Source of the DNA: JAJFUE01 sp039683515
GTDB taxonomy: Bacteria > Sumerlaeota > Sumerlaeia > MVZB01
Reading direction: 5' to 3'
Length of the DNA stretch: 64,000 bases
Assembly: GCA_039683515.1 (NCBI GenBank)
Contig: JBDKRG010000013.1
Location: forward strand, 1 to 64,000
Made by a program: the position numbers and the translations under genes
The notes under the pieces: model-generated
What the model saw: the letters and a program-made list of their open reading frames with translations, nothing else
What the model was told of the DNA's origin: nothing
The model's database searches: none
Part shown: piece by piece, positions 1 through 8,774 of the stretch
How positions within the stretch are numbered: the first letter of the stretch is position 1
Layout: every line of letters starts with the position of its first letter

Positions 1-22
1 CCGGCGGGCGAATGGGATTGAT

Positions 23-217
23 GCGCTGAAAGCGCAAAAGATTCCAGCCTGGGGCGGAGCGAAGCGCAGCCCCAGGTCAGCGAGCCCGCATCGACAAGAG
101 CTCTGAAAGAGCGCAAGAAATTTCTCCCGCGCCTTCAGCGCTCGGAAGACTTTGCGGCTTGTTCCTGGGGCGGCGCTTCGCTATGCCCCAGTCTTTATTC
201 TCAAGTGCTTTCAGCGC
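23..217. repeat. Mirrored composite palindrome, copy 1
   Basis: A 195-base element built of nested palindromes in mirror order: a GCGCTGAAAGCGC palindrome at 23-35, a CCTGGGGC...GCCCCAGG hairpin at 48-76, a central GAGCTCTGAAAG...CCTTCAGCGCTC pair near 105-142, a second CCTGGGGC hairpin at 164-192 and a closing GTGCTTTCAGCGC at 205-217. The second half is roughly the reverse complement of the first. The same structure with 196 bases is at 31653-31848 and a one-hairpin fragment at 5358-5407. It fills the space downstream of the unknown gene at 269-1690. Confidence 0.85.
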
Positions 218-268
218 CGCTCGAAAGGCGCCCACTGGTTCGCCGGCCGAATGATTTCTGAAAATGCC

Positions 269-1690
269 CTAATGCTTTGCGGGCACTTTGATGCCCAGGT
301 TGCCGTCGGCGTTGATGGTTTTTGTGGTCCAGTAGTCGACGCGGCCGTGGCGGTCGACGAGCCGGGGGCCGAGGCTGTAGATCAGCGTCCGCGTCGTTCC
401 CTCATCGATCATCAGCGGTTTTTCGGTGAACGGGTCGCGCCAGGGGGAGCCCGGGTCCTTGACGTGGCCGGCGACGCCGGTCAGCCCCTTGCCGGGCGTC
501 GGCATCCCGGCCAGGCGGGCCAGTGCGGCGCGGTTCAGGTTGATCATCGTTTCATTCGCCAGCAGCAAGATGAGCCGATTCTCCAGCTGGCCGTAGCAGT
601 GCCCGATCACGAAGTCGTTGGCGAAGATCCGCTTCGAGATTTCCGGCCACGGCCAGTCCGGCCACTCGAGCGCCTTTGACCAGTAAGTGTCGAGGACGCG
701 CACGAACTCGTCCGAATGCCGCTTGTGGTTCATCGAGGAGAACGTGGTGGCCAGCATCCGGTCGACGCGCGGCAGGAGCGAGATGTCGGTCTTGCCGATC
801 TGCGGCCAGTAGTAATCGGTTCGGTGGTGCAGGTCGTAGCCGAATGTTCTCGAGTTCCAGGGCGTCGTGTTGACGAAGTCGATCCTTTCTTTTCTAAGCC
901 GCGCGTATTCGAGCTCGATGAGCGCGCGCGCCTGCTCGCGGTGTTTTTCGCGCGCGTGAAACTCGGCGTAAATCCCGCCGAGGCGGCTGAGCACATCCGG
1001 GGCATTCGGCTTCGGCAGCGAATCGTCCTCGATCCACGCCTGGATCATGCGGTTGGCCGCGTAGGCGAACGGATCGTGCGCGATGTCGCCCGGATTGGCC
1101 GCTTTGCGCGCCAGCCCGTAAATCGCGAGGTAACTGTCGATCCCGTCCGTCCGGTTTTCGTGGAGCTTGACCCAGCCGTCCGCGATGAGCATCTGCATCA
1201 TGAGCCGCCGGGCGTCGATCATCGCCGGATCGTCGGTCGCGTGGCGGCCGGGCGCGTTCGCATAACGCAGCGCAAGCTCGATCGAATCGGCATGGGCGTG
1301 AACCCACTTCGTCTGCGCCTCGCCGAGCGGCCCGCCCGTCCACGGCAACAGGAATTCCCTCTCGGCGGCGAACGGCTTGGGATCCTTGACCAGCTTGTCC
1401 GCGAACACGCGGCGGAACGTTGCCGCGTCGGTTTTCGAGGCGAACTCGCGGCAGATCTCAGCGGCTGCCTGATCGGCGGCGGTCAGCGGCCCGGTTGTGG
1501 CCGAGTCCTTCGCGCGGCTCAGGATCCTGGCCAGTTCCGGCGGCGGGACAATTTTCCGTTCATCGATTTTGATGTTGTTGACCGATTTCTCCAGCCCGAT
1601 AAAAGCGATCAGCGGCGAGATCAGGATGACCGTCACCGCCCACGCCCAAACCCGCCAATTGAGTTTCTTCGTGGGCTCTTCCGCGCTCAT
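269..1690 (-). CDS. Hypothetical membrane-anchored protein
   Basis: No family recognised over most of its 473 residues. A short charged N-terminus is followed by one hydrophobic segment at about residues 13-32, then a long soluble part that should lie outside the cytoplasm if the segment is an uncleaved anchor. The last 60 or so residues show a DPFTEKPL ... IYSLGPRLVD ... DYW ... GNLG pattern, similar in layout to the tails of the two GspG-like proteins at 30.4-31.6 kb (YSPGPD ... YDPTNG). The gene starts 24 bases after the glycosyltransferase gene stops and is probably co-transcribed with it. Function cannot be assigned from sequence. Confidence 0.8.
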   Translation of the reverse strand: MSAEEPTKKLNWRVWAWAVTVILISPLIAFIGLEKSVNNIKIDERKIVPPPELARILSRAKDSATTGPLTAADQAAAEICREFASKTDAATFRRVFADKLVKDPKPFAAEREFLLPWTGGPLGEAQTKWVHAHADSIELALRYANAPGRHATDDPAMIDARRLMMQMLIADGWVKLHENRTDGIDSYLAIYGLARKAANPGDIAHDPFAYAANRMIQAWIEDDSLPKPNAPDVLSRLGGIYAEFHAREKHREQARALIELEYARLRKERIDFVNTTPWNSRTFGYDLHHRTDYYWPQIGKTDISLLPRVDRMLATTFSSMNHKRHSDEFVRVLDTYWSKALEWPDWPWPEISKRIFANDFVIGHCYGQLENRLILLLANETMINLNRAALARLAGMPTPGKGLTGVAGHVKDPGSPWRDPFTEKPLMIDEGTTRTLIYSLGPRLVDRHGRVDYWTTKTINADGNLGIKVPAKH

Positions 1691-1714
1691 GACGCTACTT
1701 CGCCTGCTTGAGAA

Positions 1715-2839
1715 TTAACCCGCAACGTCCAGCAGCAGCTTTTGCGTGGTGTCCATCATGGCCTGGAACGAAAACCGGCGCATGGCGTCGGCGCGCCCCT
1801 GCGCCCCTAGCTTTTTCCGCAGGCCCTCGTCCTGCGTCAATTTGAGCAGCGCGGCGGCCATGGCGTCGCTGTCCTTCGCCGGGACGAGCAGCCCCGTTTC
1901 GCCGTCGCGGATCGCCTCGGGGTTGCCCCCCACCGCGCACGCCATGACCGGCCGCTCGAACGCCATCGCCTCGATGATCGTGTTGGAAAACCCTTCGCTC
2001 TCCGACGGCAGCACGACGACGTCGGAGACCTGGTAGTCCTTGGCGACCGTCTGGCTGCGGCCGGGCAGGATCACGCTGTCGCCCAGCTTCAATTTCGCGA
2101 TCAGCTCGACCATCGCCTCGCGCATCGGGCCGTCGCCGGCGAGCCAGAGCTTGAGCTTCGCCCCGGGCGCCATCGCCTTGAGCTTCGCGAACGCCTCGAT
2201 CAGCATCAGGTGGCATTTGACCGGGTTGAAGTTGGCGATGCAGCCGATCACGAGATCGTCGTCGGCGACGCCGAACTTTTTGCGCTCGGCCGGGATGTCC
2301 CATTTCTGCCCGCGGAGCGCGTCGAAATCGGTCCCGTTGTAGATCACCTGGATTTTGTCGAGGCCGATCCGCTCGCGGTCCGAAACGGCATGGCGGACGG
2401 CGTCGGAGACGGCGATGTAGCGGCTCACGCGTCGGTCGATCCAGTGGCCGATGAGCTTTTGCTTGTCGGTGCGCGTGAACCCCATGTCGCGCCGGCTGGC
2501 GACGATCGCCGGCCGCCGCCGGCCCAGGCTCGCCAGCACGCCCAGGAAATCGGCGACGAAATGGAACGTCACCATCAGCCGGATTTTATGGGCGATCAAG
2601 TATTTGCGGATTTGCCATGCGGCGGCGAGCGCCTTCATGTCGGTGGCGCGCGTGATCGGGATGTTGGTCACCGGCATCCAGCCGAGCCGCTCGAGCCGGC
2701 CGCTCATCTCGCCCCCCTCGAAGTAGATCACGTGCGGCTCGAAGACGGAGCGGTCCAGGTTGCTCGCGAGGTCATGGAAATGCCGCTCGCTCCCGCCGTT
2801 GTCGAGATGCTGGATGATAAGGAGCGTCGGTATAGCCAT
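1715..2839 (-). CDS. GT4-family glycosyltransferase
   Basis: A 374-residue GT-B fold glycosyltransferase. The N-terminal half opens with LLIIQHLDNGGSERHF, the usual start of GT4 acceptor domains (donor-independent Rossmann fold with a GG-x-E loop). The C-terminal half holds IGCIANFNPVKCH and LWLAGDGP, and ends with the E-x7-E signature in SEGFSNTIIEAMAF, which binds the nucleotide-sugar donor. Length is normal. The likely role is transfer of a sugar to a lipid- or protein-linked glycan at the cytoplasmic face of the membrane; donor and acceptor are unknown. The 48-base gap before its start is filled by a GATTAC/GAGCAC-type repeat and no clear Shine-Dalgarno is seen, so translation may depend on the M20 gene upstream. 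Confidence 0.9.
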   Translation of the reverse strand: MAIPTLLIIQHLDNGGSERHFHDLASNLDRSVFEPHVIYFEGGEMSGRLERLGWMPVTNIPITRATDMKALAAAWQIRKYLIAHKIRLMVTFHFVADFLGVLASLGRRRPAIVASRRDMGFTRTDKQKLIGHWIDRRVSRYIAVSDAVRHAVSDRERIGLDKIQVIYNGTDFDALRGQKWDIPAERKKFGVADDDLVIGCIANFNPVKCHLMLIEAFAKLKAMAPGAKLKLWLAGDGPMREAMVELIAKLKLGDSVILPGRSQTVAKDYQVSDVVVLPSESEGFSNTIIEAMAFERPVMACAVGGNPEAIRDGETGLLVPAKDSDAMAAALLKLTQDEGLRKKLGAQGRADAMRRFSFQAMMDTTQKLLLDVAG

Positions 2840-2843
2840 ATAA

Positions 2844-2885
2844 TCGTGCTCGTGCGTCGTGCTCGTAATCGTAATCGAAAATCGG
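2844..2885. repeat. GTGCTC/GTAATC hexamer array
   Basis: Tandem hexamers reading GTGCTC then GTAATC on the plus strand (GATTAC then GAGCAC on the minus strand). It fills the gap between the M20 peptidase-like gene and the glycosyltransferase gene. Related blocks are at 23772-23814, 23921-23960, 25746-25774, 31921-31956 and 53131-53167. Confidence 0.85.
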
Positions 2886-2887
2886 GC

Positions 2888-4072
2888 TTAAAATTTCTCG
2901 CCCATGAGCTTGGTGAAGTATTTGGCCCCCGCGTTGAGTTGCTCGATCTCGAGGAACTCGTCGGCCGTGTGCGCCTGGTCGATGCTGCCGACGCCGACGA
3001 TGACGATCGGCACGCCGAGCGCCGCCAGCGCGCAGGCGTCGGTGCCGTAGTCGACCCCGATCGGGTCGGCCGGCACGCCGAACTCGGCCGCGACCTTCCC
3101 CGCCGCGCGCACGAGCGGCTCGTTGGCATCGGTAAACATCGTGCCTGCGATCATGTTGGGCTCGAGCTGGCGGGCGCGGAACCCGCCGTAGCGCTTGCCG
3201 GCGCGCGCCAGCAGCTCGTCGAATTCCTTCATGACCGACTCGACCGTCTCGCCCGGGATCATGCGCCGCTCGAGCGACAGCCGGCACGACGGCGCGACGA
3301 GGTTGAACTGCACGCCCCCCTGGATCATCGCGATGTTGATCGTCGGCGGCTCGAGCAGCGGCGCGCGGCGCTGTTTCAGCATCGGCGTGTAATGGGTCTC
3401 GATCTCGTCGACGAGCATCGACATCGCCGTGATGGCGTTGACCCCCAGGTGCGGCTTGGCGGCGTGCGCCGCCTTGCCTTCGATGTCGATGCACCAGCGG
3501 ACGATCCCCTTGTGGGCCGCGACGACGCGCAGGTCGGTCGGCTCGGCGATGACGATCCCCGCCACGTCGGGCTTGGAGTTGACCAGCGCCGTCGCGCCGC
3601 GGAAGCCGTTCTCCTCGTCGCAGGCCAGCACGAGCTCGACCGGCCGCGGCGGGCGCCGCCCCGACTTGGCCCACGCGACGATCGCGTGCATGAGCGAGGC
3701 CGCCTGCCCCTTGGCGTCCGTCGAGCCGCGCCCGAGCAGGCGTCCCCCCTCGACCTTCGGCGCGAACGGGCTGATCGTCATCCCGGCCACCGAGACCGTG
3801 TCGATGTGGGTCTCGAACATCAGCGCCGGGCCGGCGGTTTCGCCCTCGATCCGGACGCGCAGGTTGGGGCGGCCGGGGACGGCGTCCTCGACGCGCGGGT
3901 TGAGCCCCGCCTCGCGCAGGAAGCCTTCGGCCCACGCCAAGACCCCGGCCTCGCCGCCGGCCGGGCCGTCGAACCCGGGGTTGACGCTATTGATGCGGAC
4001 CAGCTCGGAGAGGGTTTGGATCAGTTTGTCCTGGGCCAGGAACGGTGAATCGACGGGGGCCTGAATCGTCAT
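2888..4072 (-). CDS. M20-family zinc deacylase (ArgE/DapE-like)
   Basis: A 394-residue metallohydrolase of the M20 family, which includes acetylornithine deacetylase, succinyl-diaminopimelate desuccinylase and carboxypeptidase G2-type enzymes. Visible motifs in order are the metal ligand block FETHIDTV, the bridging Asp in STDAKGQ, the catalytic Glu pair in CDEENG, the Asp in IAEPTDL and the C-terminal His in DQAHTADE, so the active site looks complete. A dimerisation domain lies between these parts. AGAAGGA precedes the ATG. It leads a minus-strand run with the glycosyltransferase. The exact substrate cannot be read; no arginine or lysine pathway gene is adjacent. Confidence 0.88.
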   Translation of the reverse strand: MTIQAPVDSPFLAQDKLIQTLSELVRINSVNPGFDGPAGGEAGVLAWAEGFLREAGLNPRVEDAVPGRPNLRVRIEGETAGPALMFETHIDTVSVAGMTISPFAPKVEGGRLLGRGSTDAKGQAASLMHAIVAWAKSGRRPPRPVELVLACDEENGFRGATALVNSKPDVAGIVIAEPTDLRVVAAHKGIVRWCIDIEGKAAHAAKPHLGVNAITAMSMLVDEIETHYTPMLKQRRAPLLEPPTINIAMIQGGVQFNLVAPSCRLSLERRMIPGETVESVMKEFDELLARAGKRYGGFRARQLEPNMIAGTMFTDANEPLVRAAGKVAAEFGVPADPIGVDYGTDACALAALGVPIVIVGVGSIDQAHTADEFLEIEQLNAGAKYFTKLMGEKF

Positions 4073-4309
4073 CGGATTGAATTCCTTCTGTGATCAAACA
4101 ACAGCGCAGACGGCTCTTGGGGACCATTTCACGCCATCGGTGCGAAAAAATCAACCGTGGGGCGACGCCGGCGGCTCCGGGACGGACAAAACACGGAGCG
4201 CCGCCGGCGCGGCTTCTTGTATGATTGAAATGTCCAATATGTTGTGCGATAAAGGGCGCATAGCGCGGCAGCTGTTTCGACGCGCGGTTTGGATCGAGGA
4301 TGAAGTCCC

Positions 4310-5194
4310 GTGGCATTGACCGCTATCGTCAAGTTTTCCTCCGACCAGTTCCCCGTCCCATGCCGGATTGACGACCAGCAAATCGAACTGGACGAGCATG
4401 ATTTCTGCTTGGTGCTCGAACCGCAGGGGATTCAGCGCGTCGGTTACGTCATGAGCTTCGAGCGGCGCTGCGCGGCGCAGGTGGCCCATCTCGGCAAGGT
4501 GCTGCGCATCGCCAACGACGCCGAGATCGTCCACTGGCACGAGGACCAGGAGCGGCGCCAGGAAGCGCTCGTCGTCGCGCGCGCCCGGGTCGCCGAGCGT
4601 AACCTGCCGATGAAGATCATCTCGGTGACGTTCGACGACGCCCAGAACGTGGTCCTGTTCAACTTCACCTCCGACCGCCGGGTCGATTTCCGCGAGCTGG
4701 TGCGCGACCTCGCCTCGCACTTCCGCGCCCGCATCGAGCTGTGGCAGATCGGCTCGCGCCAGGGCGCGGCCGACAAGGACGGCTTCGGCGTCTGCGGCAA
4801 CCGCATCTGCTGCGCCTCGTGGATCCACAGCCAGTACCCCCCGGTCTCGATGCGCCACGTCCGCGACCAGGACCTGGCCAACCAGACGCCGCAAAAGCTG
4901 GCCGGGCTGTGCGGTCGCCTGCGCTGCTGCCTGCGCTACGAGCACGACAATTACTGCAACAAGCTCCAGGGGGCCCCGGCCGTCGGCGTGCACGTGCGCC
5001 ACGCCGGCGATGGCCGCGAGGGTGTGGTCATCGACCGCAACCTGCTCCTGAGCCGCGCGCTGATCAAGTTCAACACCTCGCGCGGCGAGTGGGTCACGTT
5101 CGACCGCCTGTGCGGGGTCGGCCAGTCGCAATCCGCCCCGCCCCCGCCCCAACCCGACGAAAACGAAGAAATCGACGAAGTCCTGCCCGAATAA
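4310..5194 (+). CDS. PSP1-domain protein, RicT-like
   Basis: A 294-residue protein with the PSP1 domain of RicT (YaaT). The cysteine clusters typical of RicT are present: CGNRICCASW at about residues 163-172 and LCGRLRCCLRYE near 203-214. In Bacillus, RicT works with RicA and RicF in an iron-sulphur complex that promotes RNA processing by RNase Y; whether that holds here is unknown. The start is a GTG at 4310 preceded by GAGGA at a fair distance, and the tail is proline- and acid-rich. It stands alone, divergent from the M20 gene. Confidence 0.85.
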   Translation: MALTAIVKFSSDQFPVPCRIDDQQIELDEHDFCLVLEPQGIQRVGYVMSFERRCAAQVAHLGKVLRIANDAEIVHWHEDQERRQEALVVARARVAERNLPMKIISVTFDDAQNVVLFNFTSDRRVDFRELVRDLASHFRARIELWQIGSRQGAADKDGFGVCGNRICCASWIHSQYPPVSMRHVRDQDLANQTPQKLAGLCGRLRCCLRYEHDNYCNKLQGAPAVGVHVRHAGDGREGVVIDRNLLLSRALIKFNTSRGEWVTFDRLCGVGQSQSAPPPPQPDENEEIDEVLPE

Positions 5195-5197
5195 AGA

Positions 5198-5246
5198 GTC
5201 CTGAGTCCTGGGTCCTGGGTCCTGAGTCTTGGGGCCTGTGTCATGA
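5198..5246. repeat. GTCCTGR heptamer array
   Basis: Seven consecutive 7-base units: GTCCTGA, GTCCTGG, GTCCTGG, GTCCTGA, GTCTTGG, GGCCTGT, GTCATGA. It starts just after the stop codon of the PSP1 gene. Confidence 0.9.
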
Positions 5247-5273
5247 GCCGTGTACAATCTGAATGATGTCGGA

Positions 5274-5305
5274 ATTTCGGTTCGGAGTTCAAACTTCAGT
5301 TTGCC
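5274..5305. repeat. 32-base dispersed repeat, copy 1
   Basis: The 32 bases from ATTTCGGTTCGGAGTTC to CAGTTTGCC are identical to 31035-31066. It contains a small inverted core around AAACTTCAGTTT. A looser relative (GTTCGGAGTTCAG) lies near 60601-60613. Confidence 0.9.
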
Positions 5306-5357
5306 CGGTCTTTCGCTGAGTAATACTCTGCCGCTTCGTATGATCGGCTTTCTTTTT

Positions 5358-5407
5358 GCGCTGAAGACGCAAGATAAAAAAAGCCTGGGGCGAAGCGCAG
5401 CCCCAGG
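5358..5407. repeat. Fragment of the composite palindrome
   Basis: GCGCTGAAGACGC at 5358-5370 followed by a CCTGGGGC...GCCCCAGG hairpin at 5384-5407. This equals the left quarter of the 195-base elements at 23-217 and 31653-31848. Confidence 0.8.
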
Positions 5408-5412
5408 TCACG

Positions 5413-5447
5413 AACTAGAAACTAGAAACTCGTAACTCGAAACATGA
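5413..5447. repeat. AACTAGA heptamer array
   Basis: Five 7-base units: AACTAGA, AACTAGA, AACTCGT, AACTCGA, AACATGA. The same unit is repeated at 22039-22069. Confidence 0.88.
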
Positions 5448-5542
5448 GAAAATGAATCTCATCCCTCCGAATAGGTGACCCCTTCAGTGTCGCAAATTCG
5501 CTCGCCCGCACACGCTAAACACATAAGAGACCCGACCTGCGC

Positions 5543-6220
5543 TTATTGCTCTTTCGCGTAGCCGACCGGGTGATTGAGCAGGATGTATTGCTGGTCGCTC
5601 AGCTTCAGCAATTCCTGAACTTTCGCCTTGTCGGTCGAGGCGCGCGGGACGGTCTTGAGGCCGACGGCCGCGCAGAACAGCGAGATGTTTTGCGACACGA
5701 TCCCCGCGTCCAGCGCCGCCCATTCGCGCTTCAGCTCGGGCGCCCCGCGCTTGAACCGCGCCATGTCGGAGACGATCACGAGCAGGGCCGGCGGCAGCGA
5801 CGGCTGGATCGCCTGGCCGGGCCGGGCGCGCTGGACTTCGGCCCGGTGATCGCCGTCGGCGACGGGCTTTAACGCATGTTGCAGCCCGTCATACAGATAC
5901 ACGCCGCTCTTCAGGAAGTAGTAGACGTCGATGTCCTGCGAGTTCATCGCCGAGGGGGCGGTGATCTTTTTGCTGTCGGCCCGGTTGACGCCGTTGGCCG
6001 CCCACGCCAGGTCCGACAAATCCTGCATGCTCAGTTCCTTCTCCGAGAACTCACGGGTCGAGGCCCGCACCGACAGCGCCTCCATCAGCGGCAGCCCCCG
6101 TTTGGTGTCGGGCGGGTTGAGCTTGATCGACTGGGTCTCGAGCGGCCGGGTCGTTTCGGCCTGGGCGAGGGCGCCGGTGATCATCGACAGCAACATCAGC
6201 GAAATGAGCGCGAGTTTCAT
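5543..6220 (-). CDS. Exported SagB/ThcOx-type nitroreductase
   Basis: A 225-residue protein with a signal peptide (MKLALISLMLLSMITGALAQ) followed by a nitroreductase fold. The first recognisable motif, SVRASTREFSEKELSMQDLSD, is the R-S-x-R phosphate-binding stretch of FMN-dependent nitroreductases and of the SagB-like subgroup; LAWAANGVNR, the central YDGLQHAL and the GVGLK-like AAVGLKTVPR fit the same subgroup. Such exported forms are often annotated nitroreductase family protein. Electron donor and substrate are unknown. The gene ends about 115 bases before tRNA-Pro in chromosome order and lies on the same strand. Confidence 0.8.
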   Translation of the reverse strand: MKLALISLMLLSMITGALAQAETTRPLETQSIKLNPPDTKRGLPLMEALSVRASTREFSEKELSMQDLSDLAWAANGVNRADSKKITAPSAMNSQDIDVYYFLKSGVYLYDGLQHALKPVADGDHRAEVQRARPGQAIQPSLPPALLVIVSDMARFKRGAPELKREWAALDAGIVSQNISLFCAAVGLKTVPRASTDKAKVQELLKLSDQQYILLNHPVGYAKEQ

Positions 6221-6335
6221 ATGAGCCTCCTGAGCGATTTGTCCATCCCTTTCATTTGTAGTTTTTCCTTGTTCATTTGTCCTTAAAATTCAAATCCCCC
6301 GCCTGTTGCCAAGCGGGGGACATCTGAAATTGAAA

Positions 6336-6411
6336 TGGTCGGGGTGACTGGAGTCGAACCAGCGACCTCACGGTCCCGAACCGTGCGCGCTACCAGCTGC
6401 GCTACACCCCG
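6336..6411 (-). tRNA. tRNA-Pro(CGG)
   Basis: A complete cloverleaf on the minus strand with acceptor CGGGGTG pairing with CACCCCG, D-arm TAGCGCAGCTGGTAGCGC, anticodon stem CACGG/CCGTG around loop TTCGGGA (anticodon CGG, proline), T-arm GCTGGTTCGACTCCAGT and an encoded CCA end. Total length is 76 bases including CCA. Confidence 0.97.
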
Positions 6412-6477
6412 ACGACCCTATCCGGGCCTGCGAACCCATACTATAAACCAAATTCCCGTCCCGATTGCAAAGGAAAA

Positions 6478-6580
6478 GTAGGCCGCTTCGGCTCGAAGCG
6501 GCATCGGGCGCCCCAATCGCGCTTTTTAGCCAAAGATTCGGGTGTGGCCTGATGTCGCTTCGGGCCGATGCGGCCTGCTG
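6478..6580. repeat. Inverted pair of GCCGCTTCGG elements
   Basis: Left arm at 6478-6508 (GTAGGCCGCTTCGGCTCG...) and right arm at 6548-6580, whose reverse complement begins GCAGGCCGCATCGGCCCG. Each arm is itself nearly palindromic. The right arm ends directly beside the stop codon of the small gene at 6582. Relatives are at 54121-54143 and 61831-61857. Confidence 0.7.
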
Positions 6581-6581
6581 A

Positions 6582-6794
6582 TTACGCCACGACGTCCAGC
6601 AGCGTGCCGACGCTGGACTCGGTCGAGAGGATGCGGACGGGCGACTCGGAGCCGTCCTCGCGGTCCTGGGAGTCGTCCCGGGACGGCTCGCGCTCGGCAA
6701 GCCCGACTTCGGCGGACTCGGCCCGGTCGATCCGGTCGATGCCGCGGTCGGTCAGGTTGCCCGATTTCACAATGGATGGGATCGCAGGAAACAT
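6582..6794 (-). CDS. Small acidic hypothetical protein (70 aa)
   Basis: A 70-residue open frame starting at an internal ATG (MFPAIPSIVKSGNL). The frame extends upstream, but that part crosses a terminator hairpin and reads as non-protein, so the short form is preferred. It is rich in Asp, Glu, Arg and Ser in the middle and ends in VGTLLDVVA. The end vaguely recalls short segments in flagellar axial proteins, but no family is recognised. It stands alone between the ABC-type permease terminator and the tRNA. Confidence 0.45.
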   Translation of the reverse strand: MFPAIPSIVKSGNLTDRGIDRIDRAESAEVGLAEREPSRDDSQDREDGSESPVRILSTESSVGTLLDVVA

Positions 6795-6921
6795 CGCCTG
6801 GGCCCCCTTGGGCTGGCGGCCTTGCGTCCTGCGCGCCGTCAGAATGTGTGTTGGCCGAAGGATATAATCCCCCGTGTCCAACGTATCGGACGGCCTTGAG
6901 CCCGACTTGAGAAAAAATTTT

Positions 6922-6950
6922 AAAAAAATGCACGCCCCCGGCGGGCGTGC
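6922..6950 (-). terminator. Rho-independent terminator
   Basis: On the minus strand GCACGCCCGCC GGGGGCGTGC forms a GC-rich hairpin followed by ATTTTTTT. It lies about 43 bases after the stop of the permease gene at 6993-8555. Confidence 0.85.
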
Positions 6951-6992
6951 TGTATCCGCAATCATCTCAATTTCTTATAAATCGGCCGGGGT

Positions 6993-8555
6993 TTATTTCC
7001 CGTTCTCGTCGGTCCAGGTGTAGGCCACCTTGATGCGCGTGCGGGCGCGGCGGGTCCACGTCGGGATCAGCGCCAGCAGCGCCAGCGAAAGCTGGACGAT
7101 GGTCATCGTCGTCGCGCCCCCCCACTTCTGGCTGTCGAGCACGCGGCCGATCGCCGTCAGCGGCGACAGGGCATAGAGCGCCTCGGCGAGGGCGCTGCTC
7201 GACTCGCGGCCGTTGCTCGCCTTGAAGATCTCGTCGAACATCGCCCCGAGCGCGAGCGTCCCGAACCACAGGATGAGCACGATCACGATCACGAGGATGA
7301 CCGCCTTGTTGCGGTCCTCGGTGTAGCACGAGGTCAGCCGGCAGAGGACCCACACCAGCGCCAGCGCCGAGGCGAGCACCGGCAGCAGCGTCATCATTTT
7401 ATTGGCGACCTGCGGCGTCGAGCCCCACGCGTCGCCGGCGATCAGCGAAGTCCCCAGCCACAGCGCGATGTAGAACGCGTACAGCGGGATGCGCTCGTCG
7501 ATGCGCTGGAAGATCGGCCAGCGCATGCGCACCTGCCAGACCTCGTCGCCGCGCTCGAACCGCCCGGCCGAAAACAGCACGACCGCCAGCAGCACCAGCA
7601 CCCAGCCGACGACGTAGATGGCCATCAGCGAGGCATCCACCGCGCTGGCGACGGTCGCCCCCTTGCCGCCCGGGATGACGTGCCACGAGAGCCGCCCGAC
7701 CAGCAGGCCGATCAGCCCCATCATGAAGACCGTGTATTGCCGGTAATTGAAGAGCCTGTTCTGCGGGTCGTAGAGCCGGCGCGTCGCGGCCGTCGACAGC
7801 GCCAGGATGACGAGACCGGCCAGCACGCCGCTGCCGATCATCAGGTCCGGGCTGAGCCGCATGAACGAGCCCGGGCTGAAGAACGTCCCCACGGTGCCGC
7901 GCACGCCGAAGACGAACAATAATAGCAGCGTGATCAGCGAGGCGATCTGCATGCCGCGCGCGCGCACCTGCGCGGTCGAGACGAAAATCCCCCACGCGCA
8001 GATCGCCATCGCCCCCAGGAACAGGAAGTAGTTGAGCGACAGGATCTCGGCCATCGACACGCCGCCGAAGATGAACGTGATCCCCAGGATCGGCATCGTG
8101 CAGCTGAACGCCAGCAGCAGGAAGCAGGCCGTCGTCAGCAGGCAGCCGAGAACGAACGTGCGGGCGCGCAGCGTGGTCACGCGCAGGAAGTCGAACGTGT
8201 CCTTTTCCTTCTCCTGCACGGCGAGGCCGGCGCTGACCATCGGCGCGATGAGCAGCGCGATCAGCGCCTCCACGACCGCCATCCCGGCGAAGATGTTGCG
8301 GCCGATCGCGCCGATCGACTGGATCTTCTCGCGCAGGCTGATCGTCCCGAGGTCGATCGGGTAGGTCGTCAGCATGATGAACGAGCTGACCACACCCAGC
8401 GCGACCAGGTAGAGGATCAGCGACCACGACAGCAGCTTGTTGCGCATCCGGCGGCGGATTTCGCGCACGAGCAGGGGGTTGTCGAGCAACCAGGCGAGCC
8501 ACATCGACGAGCGCAGGCTGTCAAACGTCAAGCGCGAGCCCAAACCTTTATCCAT
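6993..8555 (-). CDS. Polytopic ABC-type permease/membrane protein
   Basis: A 520-residue protein with about a dozen hydrophobic segments. The N-terminal part, NPLLVREIRRRMRNKLLSW, is typical of ABC-2-like permeases that begin with a charged amphipathic stretch before the first membrane span. EKEKDTFDFLRVTTLRARTF between the third and fourth spans resembles the EKERGTFE-type coupling loop of ABC-2 proteins. A second copy of the layout seems to occur after residue 260, so two fused halves are possible. No ATPase gene is adjacent, so the partner is unknown. A clear terminator follows. Confidence 0.75.
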   Translation of the reverse strand: MDKGLGSRLTFDSLRSSMWLAWLLDNPLLVREIRRRMRNKLLSWSLILYLVALGVVSSFIMLTTYPIDLGTISLREKIQSIGAIGRNIFAGMAVVEALIALLIAPMVSAGLAVQEKEKDTFDFLRVTTLRARTFVLGCLLTTACFLLLAFSCTMPILGITFIFGGVSMAEILSLNYFLFLGAMAICAWGIFVSTAQVRARGMQIASLITLLLLFVFGVRGTVGTFFSPGSFMRLSPDLMIGSGVLAGLVILALSTAATRRLYDPQNRLFNYRQYTVFMMGLIGLLVGRLSWHVIPGGKGATVASAVDASLMAIYVVGWVLVLLAVVLFSAGRFERGDEVWQVRMRWPIFQRIDERIPLYAFYIALWLGTSLIAGDAWGSTPQVANKMMTLLPVLASALALVWVLCRLTSCYTEDRNKAVILVIVIVLILWFGTLALGAMFDEIFKASNGRESSSALAEALYALSPLTAIGRVLDSQKWGGATTMTIVQLSLALLALIPTWTRRARTRIKVAYTWTDENGK

Positions 8556-8774
8556 CGACTTCCCTCATGGCCTAAAATCTCGGACTGTAAGCTAACCAAA
8601 ACGCGCGGAGGTTGTATAGAGAATCCGGCGGCCGACGGCCCGGCCCCCGCGGATTGTTCGGATCCATAAAACTGGAAAGCAACCGATGAATGCTGCATGA
8701 TTCGGGCAAGACGGAACGCCCTATGAGGATCGGCGTTGAGACTGGCCCGGGAGCGGGTTGGGCGGCGGCGCGAC

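Larger units (their letters stand above)
5195..5542. other. Gene-free interval made of stacked repeats
   Basis: This 348-base gap between convergent genes holds four unrelated repeat elements in a row: the GTCCTGR heptamers, a 32-base repeat also found at 31035-31066, a fragment of the composite palindrome, and AACTAGA heptamers. No supported gene was seen. Confidence 0.75.

Noticed and set aside
2210..4048. Long plus-strand frame opposite the glycosyltransferase and M20 genes
   Set aside because: A shadow frame of GC-rich coding DNA with Asp/Arg/Val bias; both true genes on the minus strand show family motifs.
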